Shown here: in pieces, positions 61,711-64,000 of the stretch
Numbering within the stretch: position 1 is the first letter of the stretch
Layout of the letters: every line of letters starts with the position of its first letter
DNA from: Luminiphilus syltensis NOR5-1B
GTDB taxonomy: Bacteria > Pseudomonadota > Gammaproteobacteria > Pseudomonadales > Halieaceae
Assembly: GCF_000158175.1 (NCBI RefSeq)
Contig: NZ_DS999411.1
Coordinates: 2,737,426 to 2,801,425, forward strand
Direction of reading: 5' to 3'
Length of the DNA stretch: 64,000 nt
Notes under the pieces: generated by a model
Seen by the model: only the letters and a program-made list of their open reading frames with translations
Told to the model about the DNA's origin: nothing
Database searches by the model: none
Program-made: the position numbers and the translations under genes

Positions 61711-62732
61711 GGTAATACCCCAGATTGAGCATCAGACTTAACCCAACGCTTGCGCAGGTGTTCAAGCACATGAACAGCAGCACCGGCATACAAAGTCACT
61801 GTCAGAAAAAGAAGAAAACGTATGGCAAAAGCCTGATAAACATCCTTCCCGTTTGCGCTATCGGCAACCGCCGGCCCGATAAGGATTATCGTTGTCACCA
61901 TCGCATTCATCCAAAATTCGGCCCCGAATCGGCTCCGGCGCACGCCGTAAAAACACGCGCTGCAGAAGAGCATAAACAGAAGGATCCAGAGCCCAAAAAA
62001 CCACAACACCGGCGCCAACTTAAGACCAAACCAGAGCCCTATCGCCAAGACACCGGCAAGCGCGGTAGACAATAACAAGTCAATCTGAGATCGGCGAAGT
62101 GCTGCTTGAGAATCGGCCTGACCCAACTGCCCTGACTTCAATATCAGCGGCATAAAGGCGCTCGGATTAACCAGTGCCAAAAAATAGGCGGGGAGAATAA
62201 TAAGCGTGGCTCGCGCCGCCTTCCAGGTAGCATCTTCGCTGGTCATGCGCTGCGGAGCCGGAGCCGCACCACTTTCGGGAAAAAGCCAATGGCACAGATG
62301 GTGGCTGACAACGGCGATGATGACTCCGGCGACCACTGAAAAGACAACCAGTTTCGCCAGTGCCTGACTATAAAGCGCGGCAGCAGAGATGAGCGCCAGA
62401 CCCACTGTCAGCAACGTTCCCAATGCCTCCTGTCCAAAGCGCAGCGACAGCATATTCGCCAGAAACAAGCCCACCCCCACAATGGCAAAGCCGAGCCACG
62501 AGTAATGCTGTAACACGGGTGATACCAGAATGCCGGTAGTGAGCGTCAGTATGAGCAACACGACGACTTTCAACAGCTGTTGCAACGAGATCGGCTTAGC
62601 CGGCTTTGCCGCCAGAACTACGGCCAAAATCGGCGCAAGATACGGCAGGGTCAACCCTGCGGCGTAGGCAATGACCAATGACAAGGCCACCGTGCTCGCC
62701 AGCCGGTAAACCCTTCGCTGGCTAATAGGCAT
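61704..62732 (-). CDS. DUF2955/FUSC-like membrane protein
   Basis: The 342-residue protein has about nine to ten membrane helices in two blocks separated by a short soluble loop (about 155-175). It resembles the DUF2955 family, which is usually paired with HlyD-type adaptors and related to aromatic-acid exporters (FUSC/AaeB type). It overlaps the HlyD gene by 11 bp. It would form the inner-membrane part of an efflux pair. Substrate unknown. Confidence 0.75.
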   Translation of the reverse strand: MPISQRRVYRLASTVALSLVIAYAAGLTLPYLAPILAVVLAAKPAKPISLQQLLKVVVLLILTLTTGILVSPVLQHYSWLGFAIVGVGLFLANMLSLRFGQEALGTLLTVGLALISAAALYSQALAKLVVFSVVAGVIIAVVSHHLCHWLFPESGAAPAPQRMTSEDATWKAARATLIILPAYFLALVNPSAFMPLILKSGQLGQADSQAALRRSQIDLLLSTALAGVLAIGLWFGLKLAPVLWFFGLWILLFMLFCSACFYGVRRSRFGAEFWMNAMVTTIILIGPAVADSANGKDVYQAFAIRFLLFLTVTLYAGAAVHVLEHLRKRWVKSDAQSGVLPC

Positions 62733-63858
62733 AGGAAAAAATAGAGGCTATACGAATATAGAGTTTGCCCAACCAGCGAAGCGGCGCGGGGGCATCGTTG
62801 TACGCAATAACAAAAGCCTGCCCTCCGATCCGGATCTGTTCCCTCAACTCGGGCTGCTGATTTACGTCAAAGCGAATCTGGACGGGAAACCGCTGAGCCT
62901 GCCGCAGCCAATCCCGATTGTTGCTGATCGTAGGCAGCGCACCTGGCGGTGGTGGAGACGCCGCACTGATGCCCAGGCCGATACTGGCCACCTGCCCACT
63001 AAAAACTTGCCCGGGCAATACATCAAAGACGATTTCGACGGCGGTGTCCGCGCCCATGTTGCCCAAATTGTTTTCTGTAAATTCGGCATCGATCCAGAAA
63101 TCCTCGGCAGAGACCAGAGTCATTACAGCGGCACCCGCCTGAGCGAACTGGCCTGTTTCCGCACGCAAATCTGTGATGGTTCCCGATTTCGATGCCTTGA
63201 CTACCGTGTTCTCGAGATCAAATTCCGCCTTTTCTACCGCCGCACGGGCGCTCATCAGGATGGCGTTGCTATCGTCGTCATCGCCACCCTTTTGATCGAT
63301 CGCCGACTGCACCTGCGCCGAAGCAGCCAGGACCTTCGCCTCAGCCGCCTCCAGATTGGCCTCAGATGACTCCACGCGTCGCTGGGACACGGCTCCAGGA
63401 TCCTGCGCGTATAGTCGTGTCAGCCGCTGGTAATCCTGTGCCGCCTTTTTTTTACCGGCAATTGCCGCTGTGAGGTTTGCCCTCGCCGCATCGACATTGG
63501 CGTCGCCAGCTCCGACCTGGTTGAGCGCCTGTTCATATTGAGACTGAGACGCCGCCAGTGCGATTTGGTAATCGGAAGCATCAATTTCAAACAGGGACTG
63601 GCCAACCTCAACCCTCGCATTATTCTGCGTCAGCACCCTGACGATTGGGCCCGATACCCGAGGGGCCACCCCTACGACATAGCCATTCACTCGCGCTTGC
63701 GATGTAGACGGTGTCATTCGATCTGCGGCGAGGTACCACACCAGTGTCAGCACTAAAATCGCCAACACCAGGCCCATGCCCTTATTGAACGACTTCTCCG
63801 CATCAGCGCCTGCAGAAGGCGTGCTTACCTGATCATCAGCCTTACTGGTGTCATCCAT
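62722..63858 (-). CDS. HlyD/EmrA-type membrane fusion protein
   Basis: The 378-residue protein has one N-terminal membrane helix (about 29-45), a biotinyl-lipoyl-like domain (VNGYVVGVAPRVSGPIVRVL), an Ala/Gln-rich alpha hairpin, the second lipoyl half (VKASKSGTITDLRAETGQF) and a beta-barrel domain. It bridges the inner membrane pump to the outer membrane. Start ATG 63856-63858 with GAGG upstream is preferred; a GTG at 63873 would overlap the previous gene. Confidence 0.9.
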   Translation of the reverse strand: MDDTSKADDQVSTPSAGADAEKSFNKGMGLVLAILVLTLVWYLAADRMTPSTSQARVNGYVVGVAPRVSGPIVRVLTQNNARVEVGQSLFEIDASDYQIALAASQSQYEQALNQVGAGDANVDAARANLTAAIAGKKKAAQDYQRLTRLYAQDPGAVSQRRVESSEANLEAAEAKVLAASAQVQSAIDQKGGDDDDSNAILMSARAAVEKAEFDLENTVVKASKSGTITDLRAETGQFAQAGAAVMTLVSAEDFWIDAEFTENNLGNMGADTAVEIVFDVLPGQVFSGQVASIGLGISAASPPPPGALPTISNNRDWLRQAQRFPVQIRFDVNQQPELREQIRIGGQAFVIAYNDAPAPLRWLGKLYIRIASIFSYAY

Positions 63859-63862
63859 CGAA

Positions 63863-64000
63863 TTAATCCTCACGATCCCGTGGATAAACCACTCTGCTTT
63901 GGTCCTGCGGCTGGCGCAGTTTATCGCCCCAATCGATGCGCGACTCCATCGCGGCGCGGGTCTCGGGATCGATCAATGCGGGGATATCCGTTTCTGTCCA
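63863..64000 (-). CDS. Unidentified protein, C-terminal fragment (5' end off the right edge)
   Basis: Only the last 45 codons are present, ending with a polar tail ...QSRVVYPRDRED and TAA at 63863-63865, 4 bp before the HlyD start. The piece reads IPALIDPETRAAMESRIDWG. Its close spacing suggests the first visible gene of the same operon. No family is recognised from so little sequence. Confidence 0.55.
   Translation of the reverse strand, partial: WTETDIPALIDPETRAAMESRIDWGDKLRQPQDQSRVVYPRDRED

Overview
This 64 kb window comes from the chromosome of an aerobic, Gram-negative gammaproteobacterium. The evidence is the System I cytochrome c maturation set (ccmABCDEFGHI), a complete sdhCDAB plus sucAB-lpd-sucCD TCA block, ZipA, PrmB, EpmC, GcvR-type and YgiQ-type proteins, and moderately GC-rich DNA. 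A marine oligotroph of the Halieaceae/OM60-NOR5 or Cellvibrionales type is plausible, but this is inferred from gene content only. No rRNA, tRNA, CRISPR array, phage or recognisable transposase gene was found. Most of the window is core chromosome, mainly on the minus strand and densely packed with 1-14 bp gene overlaps.

Layout. 1-9.5 kb: pdxB (partial), epmC, tusA, an exported methyltransferase, a GcvR-like ACT protein, aroC with a tiny membrane protein, prmB, folE, a DUF4892 protein, an alpha/beta hydrolase, sixA and htpG. 9.5-10.1 kb: a gene-free stretch with a diverged copy of a structured repeat. 10.1-22.9 kb: the TCA block (sucABlpdsucCD, sdhCDAB, divergent gltA) with clear promoters and terminators. 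23-31.6 kb: hisC, then phoB-phoR-pstS-pstC-pstA-pstB-phoU as one overlapping phosphate operon. 31.6-38.8 kb: smc-zipA-ligA and a lytic transglycosylase lipoprotein. 38.9-46.6 kb: ttcA followed by ccmABCDEFGHI. 46.8-48.3 kb: mdh, its terminator, and a tandem pair of the same structured repeat. 48.3-55.2 kb: a YbbA/YbbP-like ABC system divergent from tesA, which is coupled to a voltage-gated K+ channel and a YgiQ radical-SAM protein. 55.2-56.1 kb: an OxyR-like regulator broken by several single-base losses. 56.4-64 kb: accessory genes, including a HAD phosphatase, a TMEM68/DGAT-like acyltransferase coupled to a hydrolase, a repeat-rich lipoprotein, an exported glutathione peroxidase coupled to an HNH-like protein, and a minus-strand cluster of HlyD-type adaptor, DUF2955 membrane protein, two-helix K+ channel and uridine-kinase-like protein.

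How the genes work together. sdh, suc, lpd, gltA and mdh cover most of the TCA cycle. The ccm operon supplies c-type cytochromes for respiration. The pho/pst operon couples phosphate sensing to uptake. smc, zipA and ligA serve chromosome maintenance and division.

The most unusual signal is an undescribed-looking intergenic repeat. It appears as two 234-bp tandem units after mdh and as one diverged, interrupted copy between htpG and sucD. Each has a perfectly or nearly perfectly paired 12-bp stem inside an outer stem. The hairpin core is more conserved than the rest, and the tandem pair is bounded by a 10-bp inverted repeat. Other points for a second look are the broken oxyR, the overlapping divergent starts of tesA and ybbA, and a perfect palindrome in the spacer of the gltA promoter.
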